From assembly GCA_027475525.1 (NCBI GenBank), contig JAMWFC010000132.1, positions 543,074 through 607,073 on the forward strand: a stretch of DNA of 64,000 bases, written 5' to 3'. The translations under genes and the position numbers were made by a program. This stretch comes from Macrolepiota albuminosa (lineage: Eukaryota > Basidiomycota > Agaricomycetes > Agaricales > Agaricaceae). The first letter of the stretch is position 1. Each line of letters begins with the position of its first letter. This document shows positions 22,880 to 32,936 of the stretch, in pieces. The notes under the pieces were generated by a model. That model searched no databases. It was not told the DNA's origin and saw nothing but the letters and a program-made list of their open reading frames with translations.

Positions 22880-23147
22880 TGTAACAGATTATACCTAGTT
22901 AATTAATTAATATATACTTATATTAGTTAATTATTCTTACTCTACATACATGCTGGTGTAACAGATTATACCTAGTTAATTAATTAATATATACTTATAT
23001 TAGTTAATTATTCTTACTCTACATACATGCTGGCTGCCTTACATAAGGCAGCCAATTTTACTGTCATACTCGTAGTACTAGAATCGAATATCGATCTGGT
23101 TCTGTTGGTGTGACCGTAAGGCTAACCATATACTTGACTTTGTTTCA
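22880..23147 (+). repeat. 3' LTR of element A plus 77-bp duplicated start
   Basis: The complete LTR is 22957-23147. The preceding 22880-22956 is an exact repeat of its first 77 bp. Since 17 other exact 77-bp duplications exist in the window, the extra copy is best read as an unmerged contig overlap. The LTR is followed immediately by the TACGT duplication at 23148-23152. Confidence 0.9.
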
Positions 23148-23833
23148 TACGTGCTCCTCTGTGAGATCTCCCGGATTCAACCTTACAACCGATTGTTTCC
23201 TCGTCGTACTCGCCGACAACTGCACACTTCTCGCTTTCAGCAAAAATCTGTCAAATACGATATCCGACGTTTTGGAAATCTCGTCCTCTCGTGCGTGATG
23301 GTACACTTCTCCCGTCTGGGTCACTTGCCCACTTCCCATAGCCTGCGTCACCATTGACGCCACCAACTCATTCCACTCCCGTGGCATTTGTGGGTCATAC
23401 ACCCATTGCACTCCTGGCCGAGGCACTGGTCGATCCATTAGCGACCTAGTGCTACCCACAGTTCCCATCGTACTGTATACCTTGTCCTTGACGAGATCCT
23501 CAACCTTCACTCGAGAGCTAGTCGGCTGGCATTCCAGCGACTCCACCACGCGTCTACCACGTCCCTGACGAGATCCTCAACCTTCACTCGAGAGCTAGTC
23601 GGCTGGCATTCCAGCGACTCCACCACGCGTCTACCACGCTCATCCTTGCACTGTACAGCCTGTTTAGGCTTTCCATTGGTACACCCAATCACATCCGGGT
23701 GCTTCCCCTTCTTCAGAGTTTCTTGAAACTCTTCCTCAGACATCAGTATAGCTGGCAAGTCTGCCGGCAGGCTTTTTGGTGGGGCCTGTTCATCCTCCAC
23801 CTCCTGTACAGTCGCTCTCCTGCGACCATCTAG
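23148..23833 (-). pseudogene. N-terminal pol linker of element B, part before the nested insertion
   Basis: In the same frame as Gag-protease of B, immediately after its TGA stop, a linker begins LDGRRRATVQEVEDEQAPP. It contains ECQPTSSRVKVEDLV, which element A also has, and the RPVPRPGVQWVYDPQMPREW region. An exact 77-bp duplication (23489/23566) artificially splits the frame. Collapsing it joins the two halves. The frame runs through the TACGT duplication into 12045, proving that A interrupted this gene. Confidence 0.85.
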
Positions 23834-26800
23834 TCAGTTGCGTTCATCACGCCGCTTTTCAGTTGCACGATAGCGCCTCAACCGACCATCTGTATTGTTC
23901 AACACCACTTTCTCTGCCTTCAAAGGCGTACCATTCACAACGACCATGTCGTTCACAAAATCCAGCGACACCTTGTTCTTACGCATGAACGGCGTACCGA
24001 TAATCATGTCATAGCGATCAAAATTCGCTATATCCACGTATTCTTTCGTCGACGTTCCTGACGTCTTTATTCTCACCTCCGCGCCAAACTGCACCATAGC
24101 GCGACTCCCCACAGTCCCCAGCTGGAGCATCAAGGGCTCCTCCAGTTCATGAACGCGAATCGCGTTGACGTGAGCAAACTGGGGCGTAATGCCCGTAGTG
24201 GTACTCCTGGAGTCCCACAACGTCCATGCCGGATGTCCATTGACATCAACATACGTGACCAGGCACTCCTTCTCTTCAGGAGTATAGCGTGGCCGCTGCA
24301 ACTTATTAGTTGCCTTCTGCAGGGTTACGCGTCTCATTTGGACGCGCTGATCTCCACGGCACTCTGTCAGTGCAAACAGGTGTTCCTCCTTGTCATCACG
24401 AGCATAGTAGTCGCTGTCGTACACATCCACTGCAACATATTTGTCGCCATCAATCTGGATGCTCTCGGCGTCATCCACTTCCAACCCGTCAGCCTCTACC
24501 TGCGGTTCTTCCTCCGCTTCCTCAACGATCTCGTCATCCTCGTCGTAACTAACGACATCGGTAGGTGCCGCAGCCGTATGGGCTGCTTGGATGTGTGCCT
24601 TAGGAGGGGCGGGACACTCCTTAGTGAAATGCCCACTCCTGCCACAGTTGTAGCACGCAGAGGAGTCCCCGGCAGGCCTTCTCTGGGCCGCTCCTGGAAC
24701 CCCAGCGGTTTTGCCCGCTATACGCGGTACAGGTGTCGCAGATTGCAATTGTTCTCCATATCTGTCCGTTTGGCCAGGAAGGTTCCCACCTTCACTGCCT
24801 GACGGTTCACTGTTCCTTGGCGTGAACTACGCTGCTCATAATGGTTTGCAGTCCGTGTCGACTGCTCATAACGGATGGCATACGCCAAGAATTCAGTCAC
24901 AGTATTGACCTCCGGAGACAAATTATTGTCGCGTATCAACGCTCTCCTTATGTCTGCGGGTATTCCGTCCAGGAATGTTTTGCGGATAGTGTATTCGTCT
25001 GGATAGACGGCCATATTCTGTGCATGACCCACCAGGTCATCATAAAAGGTCTGGACGCCAGTCTTAGCGTCATACACTGCCTTTCTAAAGGCATCACGAG
25101 CTTCCTGCATCGTAGCAGCATTGACAAAACGATTGTACAGTCCTATCAGGACTTCTTTAAATGTCCAATGCGGCTTGTCGTGATTAATGTGGAGAACATG
25201 GCGACGGAACCAATTCCGAGCCTCTCCTTCCATAAATTTGTGTAGCACAAATATCCTTTCCTGGTCCATGTCGTCTCCACCATAGCAGCAGGCTGCGAGG
25301 TGGTAGCACACGTCCATGGCCCAGTCCTCCAGTTGAGAGAACCTATGTCCTCCAGCGTACGCATGTATGTGCTTACCATCGGATTTACGGGGACTTACCC
25401 CAGCAGGGAACTTAAATCTGACTCCAAGGGAGTCATCCACCAGACAAGTGAGGCGGTCATGCATATGATCCATATGGATCCTGACCGCTTCATTCATTCC
25501 TGGCGTAGTTTCACGCAATTCATGAGGTGCAGGCATCGAAAATGCCCGAGGACTGCAAAACAGGTGTTCATTGGCTGTTCGTTCTGGCCGTGGGGTGGGC
25601 TGTTGCCCTACTTGTGGCTCTGCTAGTTCTCCACCAGCCTCCCTGCCACTATCACGACGCTTATTATTGTCTTGATCGATATTTCTGCGATCACGACCTC
25701 CACCGTCGTTATTGCAACGACTTGGCTCCCTCCATTTGTAGTGACCACTACTATCGTCACTACCACCCGGATCTCTGTCCGGTTCAGCAGTCCGAGCCGC
25801 AAATTGTTGCCGCATGTCATTGACAGGCGTTACACCCTCACGCCCTTCAAAGACTACCCCCTGGTCATCAATTAACGACTCACCATGATCGCGCAAGTCC
25901 TGGTTGCGTATCCTCTGGTAATTGACGTGTTCATTCCAGTTGTCCACTAGGTGGACGCGTCGCACTACGCGTCATGGTCATGTTTGCTCCTCAAGAATGT
26001 GGACTTCGTCCACCTCTTCCTTGATTGTAACTTGCTTACGAGGTGTCTTAACCTCCTGCACTACAAGTAGTGCCTCTGGCTCTGCCGGAGTCGTCGTTAC
26101 AGTCTCCACCTCAGACAATGCCTGCTGAGGCACTCCGCTAACAATGCGTTGACAGTTTGCGGCGTTCTGACACCGAACGTAGTCTTGCTGAGACTCATTA
26201 GCCTGATGAGGCGCATTGAGCAATTCCATCGCGTCCGCGATTAATGGCGCTCGTCTGCGCACACTCATCTCACATTCTACTGAGTCGGCTGGAGTAGCCA
26301 TTGAGACTGCTGACCCTTGCGCTGCTTTGCGCTTAAGGTATTCCACCACTTCGAGTTCGAAGATGCGCACAAACAATTCGATATATTCATTCAAATCTGC
26401 ACGGGGTACATCGTGGCTCCTAGCAGCCAGCAACTGTAAGTGCTTCACTACATAAAGCTGCAGACGCTTTCGTGTCGATTCCTTTGCGACCGACGGATAT
26501 CGGTCTAACACCAGCTGTAACTGGATAGACAGGGTCGAATGTGACCTTTTGCTTTCCTCATCATCTGAGGATTCCAGCTCGGACTCTAAGTCCATAACTC
26601 TCCTGAGGCCATCATGCCTCACTTGCGGCTGTTTGCTGGCCCGTCTGTGCAACTCTGGAATTCCAGGCGCTGTCGACGCCTTTTCCAACCTTACACCATT
26701 GTTGTCCTCCCTACTGACCACTATTGCTGGTCCTTGTGCCTGTCCTTGTGTCGTCAACGACGACAGTCCCGGTTCAGTGGCAGCATTGGCCACATATTCC

Positions 26801-27210
26801 AAATGCCATTCCATAGGTGCAGTCCGGAATGGGGTGCTATGCGCAAACGCGCTGCCTTGTACCATTTCCGAGTACTGGGTAACGTCCGGTTGATCCTCAG
26901 AGGGAGCTGAAGAGCTCTTGGGCAATACCGGATACATCAGTGAAGGCATTTGGCTCGCTGGCAGCAACACTCCTGAGACCGTGGATCTCTCTCCTGGTTT
27001 TCCACCAGGTCGTACAATGGACATCATCCATGATATGGATAGCCCACCAGGCATTCCAAAGCTCGCGCTGACATCGCGAGGGGTCTTTTCGTCCCGCTTT
27101 GGCAGAGGTTGGCATGCTGATGCAGATTGCGTCTTCACAGCTTGAAGCACAGGTAAGTCACCTGTGTCTGCAGCTGGGAACGGAGGATCCGGATCAAGAG
27201 AGCCAGTCAT
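23834..27210 (-). pseudogene. Gag-protease of element B
   Basis: The counterpart of the Gag-protease of A. Start at 27210 (MTGSLDPDPPF). It has a low-complexity N-terminus, the conserved VNYQRIRNQDLRDHG segment, the capsid domain (FSQLEDWAMDVCYHLAAC to IPADIRRALI, about 25330-24930), a CCHC knuckle (CYNCGRSGHFTKEC) and the protease (AWTLWDSRSTTTG, DMIIGTPFM). Inactivating changes: TGA at about 25980 and 25974, a frameshift near 24750, and Gly to Arg in the protease DSG motif. The terminal stop TGA (23836-23834) is followed by CTAG as in A. Confidence 0.9.
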
Positions 27211-27321
27211 GGAAGCATGTTTTCAGCGTGATGCCAACAGAGAATTGAGAGGTTTTGATGATAGTTGCCTAGTCGGTAACAAGCCTAGAGTCTAAAGCCG
27301 ATAGCAGAAAATTTAAAAAAA
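27211..27321 (-). promoter_or_regulatory. Leader of element B
   Basis: Non-coding region between the 5' LTR and gag. On the minus strand it begins with a run of T (TTTTTTTAAATTTTCTGC), as in A and D, and shows no clear tRNA-complementary primer site. Confidence 0.4.
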
Positions 27322-27494
27322 TGTAACCGGAGTTACGGGTTAGAACTATCTTGTGTGTATCACACAAGTGCTAAATGAGACCGCAGTATCGGATTGACTA
27401 GTACTTAGAGTGAAAACAAGATGTTGTCTTACGTAATACTCTACTAAACGATTATAGCGTCATTGACGCTAATATCACGGATGATTCCGTTACA
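27322..27494 (-). repeat. 5' LTR of element B
   Basis: 173 bp, TGTAACC to GTTACA. It differs from the 3' LTR at about 12 bases plus one indel. It carries the same palindromes (CTTGTGTG-TAT-CACACAAG and TAGCGTC-ATT-GACGCTA). Confidence 0.9.
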
Positions 27495-27543
27495 CCTAGT
27501 CATTTGTATGTCAGGATTCAAAAATATAGTTATCAAAAATTTT

Positions 27544-28167
27544 CTAAGCTACATGACAATCTGGTTCAATGTATCTATCTACACTGTGAAACAGTAGTTT
27601 GACAATTTCCTTGTACAGGTCAAAAAGACTGAGTCTCATCTGCCAATGACTATCCTTTAATGCAAGCATCTTCTGATATTCCTCCAGGTCCTGCAACTTG
27701 TAGTTCTCCTCAGTTCTGTATCTGTTATCAATATAACAAAACAAGCCTCCCAGTGCATATGATGTAAATGAAGCACAAGTGTCATCTTGAACAGGTAAGT
27801 TGGAGTGCATCATTGTAGCTAATAGAAGTAAAACAAGTGCTTCAGCTGGAAACTCAATGACTTACTCAGCCTCTCACAGTATGATGTGCCTACCCTTGAT
27901 GAGGTTAAATTTTCCAAGAGCCCGAATGGCGCAGCAACCCAAGGGACAATTCCCTAAGTCCACATGTTCTGTGTTTGCTCCATTGTCAAGGTTGACCACT
28001 ATGACAGATCGAGTCTCAAGCTTTAATTGAACTGACGTCATACAAAGGAGGGTTGAACTGACTACTTTTGAGGCACACATGAACGTGTATGACATGTGCC
28101 TATCAAAAAACTGTGTGAGCATAAATTCTGTAGATATTTGGCTGGCAATCTCAACTCTCAAGTTCAC
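27544..28167 (-). pseudogene. 2-oxoglutarate/Fe(II) oxygenase-like relic
   Basis: Two open segments in one frame (28167-27874 and 27813-27544) are joined by a short stretch with stops. The order of motifs is TEHVDLGNCPLGCCAIRALG, then GRHIIL, VIEFPAEALVLLLLA, MMHSNLPVQ and a YALGGLFCYIDNRYRTEE segment. This matches a protein family abundant in Agaricomycete genomes in which HxD, GGHLVLWDL, a hydrophobic strand and RHSN follow in this order, as expected for a double-stranded beta-helix dioxygenase; here HVD would supply the iron ligands. Stops (a probable Trp to TGA and a Lys-like codon to TAA near 27850-27870) make it a pseudogene. The family and oxygenase assignment come from recalled resemblance; the substrate is unknown. 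Confidence 0.6.
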
Positions 28168-28513
28168 TCAAGCATGCTTGTCTCCTTGGTTTATGTCATT
28201 GACACCACCCAGAAATGATAAATTTGCAGATCTTCATTGCAATCACGTGTAAATTATGACAGGTCAGTCTGTTGAATCTACTACTTATGGTACCAACAAT
28301 ATGGGTAAGAATTCAAAGGCCTCAATCAAAGGCACACATCCAACATCTCAATGACTGCATGTATATGGAGAAGATAGAGCATCTTCTTCACGAAGTAAAG
28401 TCAAATCATTGGGACATGCAGGTCTGGAACATTTTTGTTGGAAAGTTGAAAAAGCTATTGAACATGACCTTGACAGTAAGTGTTAATTATTTATTATATC
28501 CTATAGTCTTGAC
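28168..28513. other. Gap between the oxygenase-like and KDZ relics
   Basis: A short plus-strand ORF (28272-28526) with IEHLLHEVKSNHWDMQVW may be a decayed upstream KDZ exon, but no domain is recognisable. No LTR or terminal inverted repeat is seen. Confidence 0.3.
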
Positions 28514-29700
28514 TTGGAAAGCCTAGTACTAGACAAGAATGAGCAACAAATTTTGAACTCAATATGTGACATGCCTGATTATTGTGACTTGGACGATGAC
28601 AACAGAACAACATCCCTTGAATTGGGTGATGTACTAGATGGCATGGTACCTGTGGATCTAAGTCATGCAGGGAGTGAACTACAAAACCTTTTGGAAGATG
28701 ATCTACAGCAGAAGTCGTGAGTGTTTTTACTTTTTGTCTTAATCTTATTATTTACTCAATAGCGTCAATTAGTACAAAGCAGATTGATAGAAGAACACAT
28801 CAAGATTGCACTCACAGGTGCAATCTGGCTTTTGCTTCACAGATTGAAGAAATAACAGATGCATACATGAAGTGGAGCACTGCATTAGGAGTGTCAGGTA
28901 AAGGCATTGCAGCACCTCTGAATGATGACAAAGTAGTTCAGGATGTGTGGTGAGTGAAGGTTGTTGATACTTATAGTAAGTTTTATATTCTACACCACAT
29001 GAACTTTCACTTTACATATTAACCAACTTGATTAGAATCATATGATGCAGACGTGCCCCTTCTCCCCAATAGCCCCAGCATGAATGCCTCTCTGATACTT
29101 CAAGGTCTCTTGCCAGCTGCTCCATATACACCTACAGTGGCTTTCAGCATTCATATTGTTGAGTTTTATCACATTAATCATCTGCGCTGCCCCCATCTCT
29201 CAGTTCAAGCTTTTGTCAAGAGCTTATGCGATCTGCATGGCATACCCTTTTGTTCCAACCTAAGTAACCAATTTTCTATTGCATATGACCAATATCTAGC
29301 CATTCATGAGGCTGTTGATGCTAGAGTTCAAGCTGCACTCAATCGCAACACATCCAACTGGAGACTCAAGCATGCTTGCCCAGCATGCATGTATAAGCTT
29401 AAGAAGGAGGAACAACTTGTATATGATATACTTATGACAATAGATGGGAATGATTCTTTGAAGTGTGTTCTCTGCCATGAGCCTGCAATGTACAATAAAA
29501 CTGGAGAGGAGCTACCACCAATGTCCATGGAGCTCAGAGATGATTGTATAGTGGGCGGTAACTATTATTTAAGCAGAGATAGAGTTGACAGGTGGGCAAA
29601 AGAGGTGCTTCAAGAGATGCTTTCAACTGGCAAACAGAATGTAAGTTGTCTCTTTGTTTCTCTCTATTTCTTATGCTAAGCCATTGCAAGACAATGAAGA
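28514..29700 (+). pseudogene. KDZ transposase N-terminal (cysteine-cluster) relic
   Basis: Exon-like blocks 28514-28716, 28763-28949 and 29051-29640 are separated by GT-AG introns (the first 46 bp, GTGAGT to CAATAG). They encode DRRTHQDCTHRCNLAFASQI, then NASLILQGLLPAAPYTPTVA, RCPHLSVQAFVKSLCDLHG, the RVQAALNRNTSNWRLKHACP block, CPACMYKLKKEE, ILMTIDGNDSLK and a RDDCIVGGNYYLSRDRVDRW segment. This is the characteristic N-terminal cysteine-cluster region of KDZ (Kyakuja-Dileera-Zisupton) transposases of basidiomycetes. The RNase H-fold catalytic part expected downstream is absent or unrecognisable after about 29700. It was a DNA transposon protein. Its neighbour on the opposite strand is the oxygenase-like relic. 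Confidence 0.8.
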
Positions 29701-30410
29701 ACTTGAAAGGGTAAGTTGGGATGTTTTGTCCAATAGTGGCAACAAAGAGACTGAGGACAAAGACAGTAATAATGAAAACTTACTTGCAGAATCAGGTGTT
29801 GCAGATTTCTTCTGACGTATAAGTCTTCCTATGATTATGCACATTTTCCTTTGACTTTTCCAGAAAAACGGACTTCTTATCTTGTTGCTCAGTATAGTTA
29901 CAATGCATTTTTTCTTGTCTTTCTGAGAGTATTCTGAGCAAGGATGTATGCTCACTGTCAGCAATAATGACGAGGCAGTCAAATCAACATCAACAGTAAT
30001 GAACAAGACTGACACATTGATGGACGTGATGTGAGCTCAGCAGGCACTCAGACATTATCCAGTTGCCAAGGCAGATATTCTGAAATTTATTGCATTTTTT
30101 TCCAGAATTTACCATCTACTACTGGTCTGACTGTGATGAACGATGACAGGAGGGGTGAGATCAATGTCAATGATGAGTGGGTACCTACCGACATCAAAAG
30201 CTAACTGATGTGCTGATGGATGTTGATGGCAATGCCTGACACTGATAGATAATGGGCTTTATAATGGTCTAGGCACTGGCAACAGTGGGTATTATAACTG
30301 GTAAACAGTGGGGAGAATACTAAGTCTATAGAATTAACATACATTTATTCATGGAAGCATAGAAATTAAGAAACTACCTCTAATTAGTGGGGGAAATAGC
30401 CCCTATATCC
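29701..30410. other. No gene recognised
   Basis: Decayed sequence downstream of the KDZ relic. Some plus-strand frames remain open for 30-40 codons (for example ERVSWDVLSNSGNKETEDKD near 29708), possibly further KDZ remnants, but stops are frequent and no motif is identifiable. Confidence 0.35.
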
Positions 30411-30591
30411 ACCTCTAATAAGAAGGGATATGTGGAAATCACAGGTGTATAGCAGTCTGATTTAGCACTGTGTGATCCACACAAGAAACCTCTAATAAGA
30501 AGGGATATGTGGAAATCACAGGTGTATAGCAGTCTGATTTAGCACTGTGTGATCCACACAAGAAGGTTCTAGCTTGTAACCAACGGTTACA
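30411..30591 (-). repeat. Diverged LTR remnant related to element B
   Basis: Read on the minus strand from 30591 the sequence starts TGTAACCG and for about 65 bp follows the B LTR (GCTAGAACC, CTTGTGTG-ATCACACA, TGCTAAATCAGAC). The segment contains an exact 77-bp tandem copy (30411/30488), one of the probable assembly joins. The other end and any partner LTR were not found. Confidence 0.55.
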
Positions 30592-32442
30592 AAGACTGAT
30601 CTCTTTGTTCAATCACAGAATACTCACTATATTGAAAATGCCAAAATTCACATGTGTACAATATAATGATCATTAAAAAGTACCTTGTTATTATTTATTT
30701 GATACATCATTTGTCAGTCACATCTACACATCATTGTTTCTTGCTTACACATACAAATCTTTATTTATCACATTTGCAATCTCTGCATGCATTTTACAAA
30801 AATTTATCTCAAGCCAAAATCTCATCTAGCATCTTAATGAAGAAGCAAATAGTGATGCTATTATCAATTAATGTAGTTGATAATTGCAGCATATGCAAAA
30901 GCTTATGGTAACTTTAAAAGTAGCAAAGCAAAAGAGAAGTTAAGAATAGACATTCCAAAATGAATGCTTTAGAGATAGTAGAGGCATGACAGATAAAACA
31001 CTTAAATAGTAGTTGAAAAAGCACAAAGAAAATTAAGGCAAATAAAGAAAAGTCAGCAAATACTAATAGCAAAAAAAAGACTATATTTTTTTCATCTTCC
31101 TTATTGACAATTCTGACAATGATATTGATAACAAGATGGTGCTTGCTATTTTATTTAAATATAGCCATCTCATGTCATATTTCTATTTGTGGGCATTATA
31201 ATTGACTGTGACACTAGCAGCTATTTTTTGCTGTTTTGCAAAAAATTCATAAACTATCAGGAAATCAACCCTCAACCAGTCTCTGCAGCTAAGAAATGTA
31301 CCTTCAATGCTCTTAGCAGATATCTATCTATAAATCCACCTACAAAGATAGGAGAAAAGTGGATTTCTATTCTTCTTAAAAGAGTTGATTATGCACTGAC
31401 AATGACAGCTCATATTATGCCTTAATTGCACAGGGATGGGATGCATGTTGTTAGAAGTCTAGAACCACAATGCAAATTTGTTGATCCTGTCCCCACAATA
31501 TTGTGCTGATGAATCACTCACCTCTTCTAAAAACACATGTTGCAAACATAACATGAAAGTATGTCAATCAACAAGCTCCACTGTCAATTGGAGGTTGTAA
31601 ACCAGACTGACTGACAGTAGGTCATCTGTCTTTGAGTAATTACTGGTGTCAAGCTTGACTAAATCCTGCAAAGACTTGTATCAAAAGCAGCATACTGCTC
31701 TGTAGCTATGTAGCGCGAGGAGACCTGTATTAGTAGTGTACAATCTACCTGTCGACATGCTATTGCAACCTTCTTGTTAGCCAAAGGCCAGGTTATAGAT
31801 TACGCACCTTGCATGAATGGCGGAGCTGTCGTTCGACTTATCGTCTCCAGCGTTTGTCAATGCACGAGTCAAACAAGGCGAGTTCTGGGTGTTGCCCTGC
31901 AGTGTGAGGAAGGGGCAACCAAAAGTATTCGAAGACAAGTCTCAGTGTAGTCGAGGCTCACATTCAACTGCAGCAAGTCAACCAAAGAGGACGGTTATGG
32001 GTATCCTTGAGCCATGTGAGCGCCAGTACGTACTATACATAGTCTTAGAAGACAGACGCAGCTGACAGCTACCTCGCAGGGTCTACCTCAAGTTCCGTGG
32101 TTGTGCCGAGTAGTGGAGAGACTTTATACAAGAGAGGAGCCTTGATACACCGACCTGCTCGGGAGAATGCGACCAGTCTAGCGAGTCTCAGCACCTTCAA
32201 GACCTAGATATCCTTAGTACGCCGGAATCCCAGAACGACAGAGACGACAGGCATGCCAAGACTAGCTACCGATCTTCCAATTGCGAATCAATCAACTCGG
32301 ACACGTCAGATGGGAGTAGTTGTAAACCAAATTGACAAAATCGTTTTTTCCACGGTTTGTGACTATTCTCCCATACGTATAATAGACGACGTGTCCTCTA
32401 TGCACTACACGCGTTTTAAACCATCCACAGCTACACAGAGCC
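30592..32442. other. AT-rich intergenic region grading into GC-richer host sequence
   Basis: No gene recognised up to about 31700. A plus-strand ORF near 31189-31425 has no known motif. From about 31720 the base composition rises and an 82-codon ORF (31817-32065) appears, again without identifiable content. It may belong to the upstream region of the truncated amidase. Confidence 0.35.
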
Positions 32443-32936
32443 ATGGAGACGGGTTTCGTAGACAGGTTGGTCCCAAAACTGACCTCGTGCAGTATCCGTG
32501 CGCTCTTTCTCCTCTCTCTCGCCGCTCTCGTTACGGCCAAGGTTAATGTTATCGATGTGGATGCCTCTGGGACTATTCTAGACCTTGCCGGGCAACCATA
32601 CTATGCCCCTTTCGATCCAGTACTGACAGTCGATCCCTTTCAGGTGGCTGGACGCCCACCAACATCACTCTCGACAACTCCGGCGCACAATACATCCCCG
32701 TCCCCTCGCGTATAAGCCTGCTCACCAAATCCCTCCCACTCTCCGGCATGCACTTCGCCGTCAAGGACATCTTCGACGTCGAAGGACTTCCTACAGGCGC
32801 AGGCTCACACGCATACGCTCTCGTGCATCCCTCCCCGCTCTCCACCACCGCGCCATCAATCCAATGCCTTCTTGCTCTCGGCGCCTCTCTCGTAGGCAAG
32901 ACACGCACGTCCCAGTTCGCACATGGCGCACGTCCC
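32443..32936 (+). pseudogene. N-terminal fragment of an amidase-signature enzyme
   Basis: The segment GMHFAVKDIFDVEGLPTGAG, then HPSPLSTTAPSIQCLLALGA and LVGKTRTSQFAHGA, is the N-terminal core of fungal amidase-signature hydrolases, including the catalytic Lys of the VKD motif and the GKT-x-TSQFA strand. The upstream part (SLAALVTAKVNVIDVDASGT) reads in a different frame, possibly joined by an intron ending near 32640 or by a frameshift. Amidases of this type are about 550-600 residues; here the sequence ends abruptly at about 32936, before the Ser-Ser-Lys triad is complete, so it cannot be active. The next gene begins directly at the break. Confidence 0.75.

Larger units (their letters stand above)
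12046..23147 (+). mobile_element. Ty3/gypsy chromovirus A with an extra 3' ORF, 5-bp TSD TACGT
   Basis: A nearly complete LTR retrotransposon of about 11.0 kb. LTRs are 12046-12236 and 22957-23147, 191 bp each with one difference (T/C at about 12174). The target duplication TACGT is at 12041-12045 and 23148-23152. Order: 5' LTR, leader, Gag-protease (12387-15662), Pol in the same frame (15663-19598), a 170-bp spacer, a third ORF (19832-22687), a polypurine tract (AAAGGGGGGCA, 22869-22879) and the 3' LTR. It is inserted in the pol gene of element B in the opposite orientation. The high LTR identity marks it as the youngest dated insertion here. An exact 77-bp copy of the LTR start (22880-22956) precedes the 3' LTR and is probably an assembly artefact. 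Confidence 0.93.
8163..27494 (-). mobile_element. Ty3/gypsy chromovirus B, split by nested element A
   Basis: An LTR retrotransposon on the minus strand with LTRs at 27322-27494 (5') and 8163-8336 (3'), Gag-protease at 27210-23834, and pol continuing from 23833 to 8751. Element A sits inside pol. Removing A and one copy of its TACGT duplication rejoins the B reading frame, giving an element of about 8.15 kb after collapse of one 77-bp artefact. No matching 5-bp target duplication is visible (CAGAG left, CCTAG right), so B may be recombinant or its left edge disturbed. Many CGA-to-TGA stops and some frameshifts make it inactive. It has no third ORF after integrase, unlike A. Confidence 0.85.

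Noticed and set aside
8158..27499. Target-site duplication for element B
   Set aside because: The 5-bp flanks (CAGAG and CCTAG) do not match; no shift of the LTR boundary improves this.
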